DNA from: Leeuwenhoekiella sp. MAR_2009_132
Lineage (GTDB): Bacteria > Bacteroidota > Bacteroidia > Flavobacteriales > Flavobacteriaceae
Assembly (NCBI RefSeq): GCF_000687915.1
Contig: NZ_JHZY01000002.1
Coordinates: 992,001-1,056,000, forward strand
Length of the DNA stretch: 64,000 nucleotides
Reading direction: 5' to 3'
The notes under the pieces are model-generated. The model searched no databases, was not told where the DNA came from, and worked only from the letters and a program-made list of their open reading frames with translations. Below are positions 17,625-26,598 of this stretch, one piece after another (within the stretch, counting starts at the first letter, position 1; the number at the start of each line of letters is the position of its first letter). Both the position numbers and the translations under genes were made by a program.

Positions 17625-19019
17625 TTAAAGTTCTCCTACCATATCTTCAGGTTTAACCCATTCATCAAATTCTTCGGCAGTAACATAACCTAGATTTACG
17701 GCTTCTTCTTTAAGCGTAGTGCCATTATCGTGTGCTGTATTTGCAATTTCCGCAGCTTTATAATAGCCAATTTTAGTGTTTAAAGCGGTTACAAGCATTA
17801 ATGAGTTATCAAGCATCGTTTTAATGCGAGCGTGATTTGGTTCAATACCTGCAGCGCAATGTTCTTCAAAAGAAATACATGCATCCCCTATAAGTTGAGC
17901 ACTGTGTAAAAAGTTTGCAGCCATTACAGGTTTAAAAACATTTAACTCATATTGACCTTGCATACCACCTACAGCGATTGCCATATCATTTCCTATTACC
18001 TGAGCGCAAACCATTGTCATAGCTTCACATTGGGTAGGGTTTACCTTACCCGGCATAATTGAAGAACCTGGTTCATTTGCAGGAATCTTGATTTCACCAA
18101 TTCCTGAGCGTGGACCACTGGCAAGCATTCTTATATCATTTGCAATTTTATTTAAAGACACCGCAAGTTGCTTAAGCGCACCATGAGATTCTACAATTGC
18201 ATCGTGTGCTGCAAGAGCCTCAAACTTATTGTCTGCCGTTTTAAAGGGCTGTTCAGTAAATTTAGCAATATAGTCTGCTACTAGTTTGTCATACCCTTTA
18301 GGAGTGTTTAATCCCGTACCTACTGCGGTACCACCCAGAGCCAACTCAGAAAGGTGATCTAGTGTATGTTCAAGAGCTTTTATACCGTGATCTAATTGAG
18401 ATACATATCCCGAAAATTCCTGACCCAGAGTTAGGGGAGTAGCATCCATTAAATGTGTACGACCTATTTTAACCACTTCGCGGAAATCATCTGACTTTAG
18501 CTTAAGCGTATTTCTAAGTTTAATAACACCCGGAAGGGTGACTTCCATCACTTTTTTATAGGCGGCAATATGCATTCCTGTTGGGAAGGTATCGTTTGAA
18601 GACTGAGATTTATTTACATCATCATTTGCCTGAAGAGTTTTCTCACCATCTCCTAAAGTCTTACCGGCAAGTATATGAGCACGGTTAGCGATAACCTCAT
18701 TCACATTCATATTACTTTGAGTCCCAGAACCCGTTTGCCAGATTACCAGCGGAAATTGGTCATCGTGCTTACCTTCAAGAATCTCATCGCAAACTTGAGC
18801 AATAAGGTCTCTTTTTTCTTCAGATAAAACTCCTAATTCTGCATTAGTATAAGCAGCTGCTTTTTTTAGATAAGCAAAGCCGTAAATGATTTCAATAGGC
18901 ATCGACGCCGGATTTCCTATTTTAAAATTATTGCGAGAACGCTCAGTTTGTGCGCCCCAGATTTTTTCTGCTGGTACTTTAACTTCGCCCAGCGTATCTT
19001 TCTCTATTCTGAATTCCAT
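17625..19019 (-). CDS. fumC: Class II fumarate hydratase (fumarase C)
   Basis: The 464-aa enzyme interconverts fumarate and L-malate in the TCA cycle as an iron-free homotetramer. Superfamily signature [11 protein letters not shown] (about residues 317-327) holds the catalytic serine loop. [19 protein letters not shown] (about 96-114), [13 protein letters not shown] and [13 protein letters not shown] complete the active site. Length equals other FumC proteins. It is monocistronic, with its own -7 box at 19041-19048 and a shared terminator with ccsBA. Related lyases (aspartase, argininosuccinate lyase) are less likely because the fumarase-type motifs are intact. Confidence 0.95.
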   Translation of the reverse strand: MEFRIEKDTLGEVKVPAEKIWGAQTERSRNNFKIGNPASMPIEIIYGFAYLKKAAAYTNAELGVLSEEKRDLIAQVCDEILEGKHDDQFPLVIWQTGSGTQSNMNVNEVIANRAHILAGKTLGDGEKTLQANDDVNKSQSSNDTFPTGMHIAAYKKVMEVTLPGVIKLRNTLKLKSDDFREVVKIGRTHLMDATPLTLGQEFSGYVSQLDHGIKALEHTLDHLSELALGGTAVGTGLNTPKGYDKLVADYIAKFTEQPFKTADNKFEALAAHDAIVESHGALKQLAVSLNKIANDIRMLASGPRSGIGEIKIPANEPGSSIMPGKVNPTQCEAMTMVCAQVIGNDMAIAVGGMQGQYELNVFKPVMAANFLHSAQLIGDACISFEEHCAAGIEPNHARIKTMLDNSLMLVTALNTKIGYYKAAEIANTAHDNGTTLKEEAVNLGYVTAEEFDEWVKPEDMVGEL

Positions 19020-19040
19020 AAGGTTATTTTAGTAGTCTTA

Positions 19041-19048
19041 CAAAAATA
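19041..19048 (-). promoter_or_regulatory. -7 box for fumC
   Basis: The minus strand reads TATTTTTG, a full TAnnTTTG match, 22 bp before the fumC start codon. Confidence 0.55.
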
Positions 19049-19137
19049 ATGGTTTGTCGTTAAATACCGCAGTTTAGGTTAGTTATAAATCTCTTTATAA
19101 AATCAAATTTGAGTTGCATATTATGTAAGATAATCGC

Positions 19138-19145
19138 TAAATTTG
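19138..19145 (+). promoter_or_regulatory. -7 box for the 56-aa membrane protein
   Basis: TAAATTTG with a TTG at 19114-19116, 21 bp upstream, as the -33 element. It overlaps the TTG at 19143 that could open a longer frame, so the true start is the ATG at 19167. Confidence 0.6.
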
Positions 19146-19166
19146 CAACAAGACAAAAACCATATT

Positions 19167-19337
19167 ATGTTCGAATTTGATCAATACTTAGGCTTCTTAG
19201 CGTTTTTAACCATTTTAACTATAGGTTTCTGGTTAATGATATTTTTAGTTTCTATTCTTCCATACTGGATAGGTGGAGCTTTCGTAGAGCGTATGAAAGA
19301 AATACGTGAAAAGAAAAAAGCAGAACGTGTGAATTAA
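19167..19337 (+). CDS. Small single-pass membrane protein, function unknown
   Basis: This 56-aa protein has one hydrophobic helix (about residues 8-33; LGFLAFLTILTIGFWLMIFL) followed by a strongly charged tail ERMKEIREKKKAERVN. No domain is recognised. A clear promoter directly upstream and a perfect terminator after it show it is an independent gene and not a chance frame. The charged tail is likely cytoplasmic by the positive-inside rule. It is divergent from fumC, and a link to that enzyme is not supported by anything seen. Confidence 0.7.
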   Translation: MFEFDQYLGFLAFLTILTIGFWLMIFLVSILPYWIGGAFVERMKEIREKKKAERVN

Positions 19338-19358
19338 ACTTACACCTTTATCATACTA

Positions 19359-19393
19359 AAAGCCCTGATTTTAATTAATCAGGGCTTTTTTAT
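19359..19393. terminator. Strong terminator after the small membrane protein gene
   Basis: A perfect 12-bp stem AAAGCCCTGATT (19359-19370) with AATCAGGGCTTT (19377-19388), a 6-nt loop and a T run. It can also serve the convergent minus-strand gene. Confidence 0.9.
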
Positions 19394-19413
19394 TTGAAAT
19401 AATATTAAAGTAA

Positions 19414-20268
19414 CTATTTGGTCTTTAAAAAAATCAACCCATGAGTTCCTAAAGTACCGTATAATACGTTAAGAGCATCCTCTTTTTTTAATAGCTGAAA
19501 TTTTTCAACCTCTGCATTTGTATATAAATTTAAATCTTTAATCTTTGCTGGTTTACCATTAATAACAACTCCAGGATATTCCCAATGATTAGTAGCTTCA
19601 GTTATAGAAAATTCTTTTCTTATCTCTTCCTCAGCATTTGTATAAAAATCAGTTTTTTTAATTTCTGAACCAAGAAATCGGTCAATTTGTATACCAGACA
19701 TTCCCCAGCCATAAGCTCCCGGTTTCAAAGAGTTTAAATACTCATTTCTTAGTTTCTTAGCATCAATTGTTTTGTTGATCATTTCAAGTAATGTATTGAG
19801 CGTATAACACTTCTCACAATTACGATAATATGGAGACCAGTAACTTACCATTCTATAAGTTGTGGGAGTAGCTAATTCTACATAAACAAAACTTCCATCA
19901 ATGCCCCGATAGGAATCGCCGGTTATTTGATTCAAATCTTTTTCAAGAATTTTATCATAAATCTCTTTTGATAAGTCTGAAGAAAAAATTGTGGTTCCAA
20001 TTGCTGCATCATTTCCTTGTGTAACTATTTTATAACTGGAAGAAGCCGTGTCAGCATAGTTTAGCGTGTAAACTTGATGATTTCTCCAAATCCTAATATT
20101 GAAAGAATCAGTCGTTTTTCGCAAATCTTTTAAATCAAATCGAATTAGTTTATCAGATAATTGTTTTTCATAATTAACTGTTATCTGATTTTCAGATTGT
20201 TCTATCTTCTTTTGACTAAATACTAAATTGCAAAAAAGCAGAACTAAAATATATGGATAACTTCTCAT
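19414..20268 (-). CDS. Secreted protein with TonB-plug-like C-terminus
   Basis: This 284-aa protein starts at the ATG at 20268, giving the signal peptide MRSYPYILVLLFCNLVFSQ; a longer frame to 20328 would bury that signal behind a polar leader. The body has no domain I can name but contains a Cys pair (NCEKCYTL). The last 50 residues (VVINGKPAKI ... EDALNVLYGTLGTHGLIFLKTK) resemble the end of a TonB-receptor plug (LYG..G.NGVI...K), without any barrel. It lies just downstream of a TonB-dependent receptor on the same strand, separated by a terminator hairpin. Function unknown. Confidence 0.7.
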   Translation of the reverse strand: MRSYPYILVLLFCNLVFSQKKIEQSENQITVNYEKQLSDKLIRFDLKDLRKTTDSFNIRIWRNHQVYTLNYADTASSSYKIVTQGNDAAIGTTIFSSDLSKEIYDKILEKDLNQITGDSYRGIDGSFVYVELATPTTYRMVSYWSPYYRNCEKCYTLNTLLEMINKTIDAKKLRNEYLNSLKPGAYGWGMSGIQIDRFLGSEIKKTDFYTNAEEEIRKEFSITEATNHWEYPGVVINGKPAKIKDLNLYTNAEVEKFQLLKKEDALNVLYGTLGTHGLIFLKTK

Positions 20269-20385
20269 ATTTAATTTTACAAAAAAAATACGAGCCGTGT
20301 TCAAAGACTCCTTTTTTTTTAATTTCATTGTAAATCAAAATTCCTTTTTTAAAGTTTTATAATTTTTACCTAAAATCTCCATTAA

Positions 20386-20413
20386 AAAAGCCATCTTGAA
20401 AAAGATGGCTTTT
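20386..20413 (-). terminator. Terminator after the TonB-dependent receptor gene
   Basis: A 12-bp stem AAAAGCCATCTT (20386-20397) with AAGATGGCTTTT (20402-20413) and a GAAA-type loop; the minus strand continues into a T-rich run. Confidence 0.85.
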
Positions 20414-20444
20414 AGTAAATAGGAATGAAAGGTATTGTCTTAAA

Positions 20445-22952
20445 TTATCCTTGAAAATCACCTTCATCGTCACCAGTATTTTGTGGGCGAGAAGGTTTTT
20501 CATTTTTACGTTGATTAAAACGGTAAACAAACGATAAGTTTATTTGACGCTGTCTCCATTGAAATTCACTATCTCTGGTGAAGAAGTCGTTAGTTGTAAA
20601 TTGATTACGTTTTCTGCCGTTAAACAAGTCGCTTACGTTCATAGATACCGTACCGTTATCACCAAAAACATCTTTGCTAAATGCTAAATCTACAGATAGA
20701 ATACCATCGGTATCAGATTGTGCGTTTTGAGAAGCACCTCTGTAATTAGCATTGGTTTGCCAATCGATTTTGAAAGGCAATGATACTTTTGAACTGAAAC
20801 GCGCAAAATAGCTTGTGTTTTTAGCGCTGTAATCAACTTCGTTAAAAAACCCTTCCGTATTAAACTGGAAAAAGTTGAAGCTACCATTTAATCGCAACCA
20901 TTTAGCAGGATTGTACAACAGGCCTAATTCGGCACCTATACGCTCGTTACTTGATAGATTAATAGGAATAGTACGTATTACCGTATTGCCATTTGTATTA
21001 GTTCCCTGACCTTGTAATTCAATAATCTCATCTACGCGCTCAAATGAAGCTTTTTCTTTTTGGTAGTAAATAGAAGAAGTTAATGTCACTTTATCCCAAC
21101 GTTTTAAATATCCTACATCATAGGCGTTAGAGAATGCAGGTTGTAAATTAGGATTTCCCTGAAATACGTTATTTCTACTACTTCTATCTGGGAATGGATT
21201 TAAAAACCAACCACGAGGGCGATTGATACGACGGTTATATCCTAAAGTGATATTCTCGCGCTCTGCAATTTCTAAAGTAACATTTAGGGTAGGGAATAGA
21301 CCTAAATAATTATTGTCAAAGTCTGTATCAATTGGGAAACCAAAAATACCCTGTAGTTGTTCTTCATTTAAAGAAGAACCTATTTTACCTTTTAACTGTG
21401 TGTTTTCTAAGCGCAAACCGGCCAATACTGATACTTTCCCAAATTTACTACCTAATTGGGTATAGACAGCATTTACATTCTCTGTGTAATCAAATATATT
21501 ACTTAGGGTGTCATTGCGCACAAAATTATTTGTGTTTGCAATTTGTTCTTGATTTACAGCAAAATCTGTGATTTCATTTTGAAAACTTCCGCGATATCCT
21601 GCTTCAAATTGCCATTCTTCAGCGAAGGGTAAAACATAATCAGCCTGTACTAAATATTCTTTTTGCTGCTCATCAGTAAATAATCGTTCACCTATGATGG
21701 GCGTTGTATTTTCAGTATCTAAAGTAATATCTTCATTAATCCTGGTATTCTGTTTTTCTTTAGAATTTTCATATTGAAAATCTGCTGTTAGTTGATGACC
21801 TTCATCATTAAATTTATTGATATAGTTTAATGAAAATTGGTAGCTGTTATCTTTTTCTTTTTGATTTTCTACACGTGTCGTCTCAAGCACTTTTGCAGCG
21901 TCTCTAAAACTTTGAGTAAGGTTTGTCGTCTCATCTACATCATTACCATTTCTATAAAATACAGAAGCAGTTAAAGAGGATTTATCATTAAGATAATATT
22001 CAATGCCCAGATTGGTATTAAAACCTCTGTTTAAACGCTGTATATCACGGTCTTCAATTATGCGATCATAAGTAGGGTTTATGTCTGCAGAAGATAAATA
22101 GTTAGTATCAAAAAAACCATTACCAGGAGAGCTTGAATATCGATAACCTGTAGTATTAAAAATATTATATTTTTCGGTACGTAAATTTAAGTTAGCAGAA
22201 ACACTTGCTAAATCAGGGTTTCCAATGCTTGTATTTACTGAACCATTAAATCCTAACGTTTTTTCTTTACGTAGAATGATGTTTAATATACCCGCCGTAC
22301 CTTCTGCATCATATCTTGCGGAAGGAGATGTAATAACTTCAACACGTTCAATAGCATCTGCCGGAAGCTGACGTAGAACATCTGTGTTTCCAAAACCTGC
22401 TATTGCCGAAGGTTTACCGTTAATAAGAATACGTACATTCTCATTTCCTCTCAGACTTATGCCACCTTCAACATCTACAGTAACCGAAGGTACATTATTT
22501 AAGGCGTCACTTACTGTACCACCTGCGGTGGTTAAGTCTTTACCTATGTTGTAGATTTTTTTATCTAACCGAATATCTACAGTAGTCGTTTCTGCAATTA
22601 CAGTTACTTCATCAAGATTTGAAGCTGCAAATTCTAACTGAATTGTACCTAGATTAAGATTTTCGGTAATGGTTTTGTTTAAAATTAAAGGTTGAAAGGA
22701 AATGTACTCAATTTTAATCGTGTACTTTCCGGGAGCAACTTCAATTTTAAAAGAACCAGATGTATCTGTGATTCCTCCTTCAACATCTGTTGAATTATTA
22801 GCATCTGTTACAGTAACAGTAGCATACTCGAGAGGTATACCGGCATCTTTATCTACTACTGTACCCGAAATGGTAAATTTAGAAGAAGAGGATTGTGCAA
22901 ATGTGAATGCTGTAAAAAGCAACAGCATGCATAGCGTAAGCGTATTTTTCAT
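20445..22952 (-). CDS. TonB-dependent receptor, outer-membrane beta-barrel family
   Basis: The 835-aa outer-membrane receptor has a signal peptide (MKNTLTLCMLLLFTAFTFAQ), a CarboxypepD_reg-like beta-sandwich (about 25-105; ISGTVVDKDAGIPLEYATV), a plug domain (about 115-225; VSDALNNVPSVTVDVEGGISLRG, RVEVITSPSARYDAEGTAGI) and a large beta-barrel of the outer_membrane_beta-barrel_3 type ending in an aromatic strand plus a short charged tail. No SusD partner is adjacent, so this is not a classical Sus-type polysaccharide pair. Substrate unknown. The start is the ATG at 22952; an upstream in-frame TTG lacks support. No adjacent regulator gene indicates how it is controlled. Confidence 0.9.
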   Translation of the reverse strand: MKNTLTLCMLLLFTAFTFAQSSSSKFTISGTVVDKDAGIPLEYATVTVTDANNSTDVEGGITDTSGSFKIEVAPGKYTIKIEYISFQPLILNKTITENLNLGTIQLEFAASNLDEVTVIAETTTVDIRLDKKIYNIGKDLTTAGGTVSDALNNVPSVTVDVEGGISLRGNENVRILINGKPSAIAGFGNTDVLRQLPADAIERVEVITSPSARYDAEGTAGILNIILRKEKTLGFNGSVNTSIGNPDLASVSANLNLRTEKYNIFNTTGYRYSSSPGNGFFDTNYLSSADINPTYDRIIEDRDIQRLNRGFNTNLGIEYYLNDKSSLTASVFYRNGNDVDETTNLTQSFRDAAKVLETTRVENQKEKDNSYQFSLNYINKFNDEGHQLTADFQYENSKEKQNTRINEDITLDTENTTPIIGERLFTDEQQKEYLVQADYVLPFAEEWQFEAGYRGSFQNEITDFAVNQEQIANTNNFVRNDTLSNIFDYTENVNAVYTQLGSKFGKVSVLAGLRLENTQLKGKIGSSLNEEQLQGIFGFPIDTDFDNNYLGLFPTLNVTLEIAERENITLGYNRRINRPRGWFLNPFPDRSSRNNVFQGNPNLQPAFSNAYDVGYLKRWDKVTLTSSIYYQKEKASFERVDEIIELQGQGTNTNGNTVIRTIPINLSSNERIGAELGLLYNPAKWLRLNGSFNFFQFNTEGFFNEVDYSAKNTSYFARFSSKVSLPFKIDWQTNANYRGASQNAQSDTDGILSVDLAFSKDVFGDNGTVSMNVSDLFNGRKRNQFTTNDFFTRDSEFQWRQRQINLSFVYRFNQRKNEKPSRPQNTGDDEGDFQG

Positions 22953-23040
22953 AATCAATTTTTGGTTTCGCAAATTAGACTATGATGACGCAATAGGTTT
23001 AAAGTGATAGTGGTTAAACTTCTGTTAAAAGAAAAACGTT

Positions 23041-23385
23041 TTATCTTAACAAGTTCTTAATGTTTTCTAGGGGTCTGCCTACAACAGCTTCATTGTCAAG
23101 TATAACAATAGGACGTTCAATTAGCTTTGGGTTTTCTACCATAATTTGAATTAATTCTTTTTCAGAATATTCTTTCCCTTTAAACTTTTCTTTCCACACG
23201 GCTTCACCCTTTCTTATGAGTTCAATGGGTTGTATACCTAATTTGCCTATGACTGCAGCAAGTTCTATATAAGAAGGTGTGTCTTCTAAATATTTTACAA
23301 CATCAAATTCTTTTCCTGATTCTTCTAGTAAGGCAAGACCCTGTCTGCTTTTTGAACAACGCGGATTGTGGTATATTTTTAACAT
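23041..23385 (-). CDS. arsC: ArsC-family (glutaredoxin-dependent type) arsenate reductase-like protein
   Basis: The 114-aa thioredoxin-fold protein has the ArsC signature IYHNPRCSKSRQ with catalytic Cys10, and LIERPIVI (about 91-98) where the ArsC arginine sits. Members reduce arsenate using glutathione/glutaredoxin, or are YffB/Spx-like with other roles. No ars operon genes (arsB, arsR) are nearby. It starts 1 bp after the prfB stop on the same strand, so it is cotranscribed with the release factor gene. The true substrate is uncertain because many chromosomal copies are not linked to arsenic. Confidence 0.85.
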   Translation of the reverse strand: MLKIYHNPRCSKSRQGLALLEESGKEFDVVKYLEDTPSYIELAAVIGKLGIQPIELIRKGEAVWKEKFKGKEYSEKELIQIMVENPKLIERPIVILDNEAVVGRPLENIKNLLR

Positions 23386-23386
23386 A

Positions 23387-24493
23387 TTATAATTCGTTAC
23401 TGGTTTCTTTTTGACCGCTCATCATTAAGAACGCTTTTAAAAATAGATCAATGTCACCATCTAATACGGCATCTGTATTTCCGGTTTCTGCGCCTGTACG
23501 TACATCTTTTACAAGTTTATACGGGTGTAAAACATAGTTGCGTATTTGTGAACCCCACTCAATACTTTTCTTTTCAGATTCTATCTCATCACGAGCCGCT
23601 TGTCTTTTCTTCAGTTCTATCTCATACAACTGTGATTTAAGCATTTGCATCGCTTTCTCGCGGTTTTCTAACTGAGAACGAGTCTCACTGTTGTGAATGA
23701 TAATTCCGGTAGGGTGGTGGGTAAGTATAGCTTTAGTTTCTACTTTGTTCACATTTTGACCACCGGCACCAGAAGATCTTGCAAAGTCCCAACTAATATC
23801 GGCAGGATTTATCTCAATCTGTATTGTATCATCTACTAAAGGATAAATATATACCGAAGCAAAGGAGGTGTGGCGTTTGCCATTACTGTCAAACGGAGAT
23901 ATACGTACCAGTCTGTGTACACCATTATCTCCTTTTAACCATCCAAAAGCAAATGGTCCATCAATTTCAAGTGTTACGGTCTTTACACCGGCAACATCAC
24001 CTTCCTGATAATTGAGTTCTTTAATTTTGAATCCATTTTTCTCACTCCACATAAGATACATACGCATAAGCATTGCTGCCCAGTCACAACTTTCGGTACC
24101 ACCGGCACCTGCAGTAATTTGTAGAACGGCACTTAGATCATCACCTTCTTCAGAAAGCATGTTCTTAAACTCCATACCCTCTATAAGTTTAACTACCGTA
24201 TCGTATTGCTTTACTACTTCAGTCTCTGTTGCGTCGCCTTCTTTGTAGAATTCCAGTAAAACACCTAAATCTTCTATTAAGGATAATGACTTTTCAAAAT
24301 CTTCTACCCATTTTTTCTTTTCGCGTAACGCGCGCATAAGGAGTTCGGCTTCTTTAGGATCGTTCCAGAAATTAGGGTCAAATGTTTTTTCTTCTTCGTT
24401 TTGTATTTCTATTCGTTTCTGATCTATACCTAAATGTAATTTTAGCGCATCAGTGCGCTGCACAAGATATTTGATCTGATCGCTAGTTACCAT
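23387..24493 (-). CDS. prfB: Peptide chain release factor 2
   Basis: The 368-aa factor ends translation at UGA and UAA. It carries the peptidyl-tRNA hydrolysis motif SSGAGGQNVNKVETKA (about residues 240-255; GGQ) and the N-terminal coiled helices. The SPF stop-recognition motif is visible as ISPFDSNGKRHTSF (about 197-210). The gene is one uninterrupted frame: at the point where most prfB genes need a +1 shift at an early UGA, codons here read CAT TTA GGT ATA GAT, with no stop. Its synthesis is therefore not autoregulated by frameshifting. arsC follows 1 bp after the stop. Confidence 0.95.
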   Translation of the reverse strand: MVTSDQIKYLVQRTDALKLHLGIDQKRIEIQNEEEKTFDPNFWNDPKEAELLMRALREKKKWVEDFEKSLSLIEDLGVLLEFYKEGDATETEVVKQYDTVVKLIEGMEFKNMLSEEGDDLSAVLQITAGAGGTESCDWAAMLMRMYLMWSEKNGFKIKELNYQEGDVAGVKTVTLEIDGPFAFGWLKGDNGVHRLVRISPFDSNGKRHTSFASVYIYPLVDDTIQIEINPADISWDFARSSGAGGQNVNKVETKAILTHHPTGIIIHNSETRSQLENREKAMQMLKSQLYEIELKKRQAARDEIESEKKSIEWGSQIRNYVLHPYKLVKDVRTGAETGNTDAVLDGDIDLFLKAFLMMSGQKETSNEL

Positions 24494-24550
24494 GATTAAC
24501 CTGTTTGTGGGAAAGTTACTATTTTATTGTCAAAATAAAATGACCTGTAA

Positions 24551-25540
24551 CTAGTAAGGCTTCTGTATTTGCTGCTGTTTTTGTTGTTGCTGCTGCTGTT
24601 GCTGTTGTTGCTGCCACTGCAATTGCATATCCTTTTGCTGAGTAAAAGGTAGGGGATCAATATCTTGTGACTGTGGGATGACATCTGGTTCACTTTCATT
24701 ATGTGAAATAACTTCTACAGTATAAACGGTTTCATTTTTAGCAGAACTGCTAAAAATAATTCCTTTAATAGGAGCACAGTCATTATAATCTTTCCCGTGA
24801 GCAACTTTAATATGATTTTCTAAAGCAATTAAATCATTAGTAGGGTCAAAACCAAGCCAGCCTTTTTCAGGAATGTAGCATTCTGCCCAGGCGTGCATTT
24901 GAGAATCTCCTATGTAGCCATTACCCTGATGTAAATACCCCGAAGTATATCGTGCAGGAATATTATTAGCACGAGCAATAGCAATAAATAAATGTGTAAA
25001 ATCCTGACAAACACCTTCTGAACGTTGCAAAAATTCATTTAATGTTGTCGTAACAGATGTAACTTTTTGTTTGAATGTAAAATTGGTAAATATGTAGTTA
25101 TTTAAATTTTGAAGATTGTCAAAAATTGATTGCTCTTTTGAAAATTTAAATGGCAGATTTCCTGCGGAAAGTAATGTTAAGTCTGTTGAACCTAAAAAAC
25201 GTTCATGTTTAATTTTAAAATCCAGATTTTCTATAGTTGTATAATGCTCCTGATTTACAAAACTATCTAATGCAGAAAATGGATTGACAACAGTTTTACT
25301 TACGATATAGTTTGCCTCAAAAGTAATTTCTGAAAAGGGTTTTTTAGGATGTATACGTACAATTTCAAAACCGTAAGTATTTGTAGTTTCTTCTAATGCC
25401 GCTCCCAGAGAATTTTTAAATTCTGCAATGCGAATGCTTTGTTCTTCAGATTCTTCCGGTTTAATAAGAAATTGCCAAAGGGCCTCATTTACCTGAGCTT
25501 CATACTTATTTTCAGCTCTATATTTAATTATATAATCCAA
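24551..25540 (-). CDS. Transglutaminase-like protease-fold protein with polyglutamine tail
   Basis: This 329-aa cytoplasmic protein has a bacterial transglutaminase N-terminal domain (about 1-100) and a catalytic transglut_core with Cys178 (SEGVCQDFTH), His216 (MHAWAEC) and Asp232 (GFDPTND). An unusual C-terminal tail (about 285-329) contains 11 consecutive Gln after Trp309, then K-QQQ. Proteins of this family sit with alpha-E and circularly permuted ATP-grasp proteins in a predicted peptide-forming and peptide-cleaving system, and both partners are directly upstream here. The exact reaction (peptidase or transglutaminase) is not known. Starts 60 bp downstream of alpha-E. Confidence 0.88.
   Translation of the reverse strand: MDYIIKYRAENKYEAQVNEALWQFLIKPEESEEQSIRIAEFKNSLGAALEETTNTYGFEIVRIHPKKPFSEITFEANYIVSKTVVNPFSALDSFVNQEHYTTIENLDFKIKHERFLGSTDLTLLSAGNLPFKFSKEQSIFDNLQNLNNYIFTNFTFKQKVTSVTTTLNEFLQRSEGVCQDFTHLFIAIARANNIPARYTSGYLHQGNGYIGDSQMHAWAECYIPEKGWLGFDPTNDLIALENHIKVAHGKDYNDCAPIKGIIFSSSAKNETVYTVEVISHNESEPDVIPQSQDIDPLPFTQQKDMQLQWQQQQQQQQQQQKQQQIQKPY
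24569..24613 (-). repeat. Mixed CAG/CAA codon repeat encoding polyglutamine
   Basis: Fifteen codons encode 11 Gln, Lys and 3 Gln. CAG and CAA alternate irregularly, so the tract is not a pure trinucleotide microsatellite. Confidence 0.85.
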
Positions 25541-25600
25541 AATGTCTGGGGTTTTAGTAACGGGTAAAATTAGCTATTTAAAACTTAGAAAAATATTTAT

Positions 25601-26545
25601 TTAATATTTAAAGTACTCGTTTTCAATCTTTTTTGCAATTTCTATAAGTGTATCCTGTATTTCTTCAATAAACAATTCTACGTTTTCTTCAATCTTATCT
25701 ACAGTCTTATAACAGTATTCACCATGTGTTTTGCCAATTAAAAATGCAGCAGAATCACTTTTAGGGTGTTTCTCTTGATTTAATAAACTAATATGATTAT
25801 TAACCTGTACGAGACTATTCATTACAGAACGTGGACAATCGCGATTAAGTATTAAAAACTCTAATGTACTTATGCTGGTAGGTGTCTTTTTATAATATCT
25901 ACGCATCATATCATACGATTCAATACATTTTAGAAGCGTTACCCATTCATAACTTTTACTAAACTTGTCGCCATAACTTCCTTGTGATTTTAAAGCATCA
26001 TAATATTTTGATTGTATAATACGTACAACCTGCGTTGCACGCTCGATATTAACACCAAGCATAATTATCGCATACACTTCATCGTGTAGCAAGGTTCCTC
26101 TTATTTTACCACGTATAACTGCTGTAGATTCTGCTACCTGAGTTGAAAAATCATACAAACCCTTTTTTACAAAAAAGTCTGCATTGTAGTTTAAAACGAA
26201 GTGATAAAATTTATTCAGAGATTCATAGAGCTCTGTAGAGATCAAATCCCGGGCTCCATTGGCATTTTCACGTGCAAACTTAACACAGTTAAGAATAGAG
26301 TAGGGAGCATCTTTATTGAGGCCCATATCATAAAATACATTCTGTTCGGTAAGTTCATAGCCATCGGGAACAGGACCATTTGCCATAAACAACAACGAAT
26401 GAAGTACGAGTTCACGAGATTGAGACTTTTCATTAGGTGCGTCTAAAGAAGAGAAGTAATTAACATTGAGGTATCGTGCAAGGTGTTCGGCACGCTCAAT
26501 ATATCGTCCCATCCAGAATAAGTTATTTGCTACTCGTGCAAGCAT
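25601..26545 (-). CDS. Alpha-E domain protein
   Basis: This 314-aa all-alpha protein of the Alpha-E family begins with the typical MLARVANNLFWMGRYIERAEHLAR and contains many conserved Arg/Glu helices (NIERATQVVRII, MRRYYKKTP). The family has no known activity but is almost always encoded with a circularly permuted ATP-grasp protein and a transglutaminase-like protein, as here. The ATP-grasp gene ends 53 bp upstream and the transglutaminase gene begins 60 bp downstream. A role as scaffold or partner in making a small peptide tag is the published prediction for such clusters; nothing here proves it. Confidence 0.9.
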   Translation of the reverse strand: MLARVANNLFWMGRYIERAEHLARYLNVNYFSSLDAPNEKSQSRELVLHSLLFMANGPVPDGYELTEQNVFYDMGLNKDAPYSILNCVKFARENANGARDLISTELYESLNKFYHFVLNYNADFFVKKGLYDFSTQVAESTAVIRGKIRGTLLHDEVYAIIMLGVNIERATQVVRIIQSKYYDALKSQGSYGDKFSKSYEWVTLLKCIESYDMMRRYYKKTPTSISTLEFLILNRDCPRSVMNSLVQVNNHISLLNQEKHPKSDSAAFLIGKTHGEYCYKTVDKIEENVELFIEEIQDTLIEIAKKIENEYFKY

Positions 26546-26598
26546 AAGTTTGGTTTTTTCTTAATTATGATTAGTTGGCGTATAGGTGTGTGGGTATT

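Noticed and set aside
24496..24699. Asn/Ser-rich alternative-frame product of the polyglutamine tract
   Set aside because: It is the out-of-frame reading of CAG/CAA codons and lies within the transglutaminase gene; no start or homology support.
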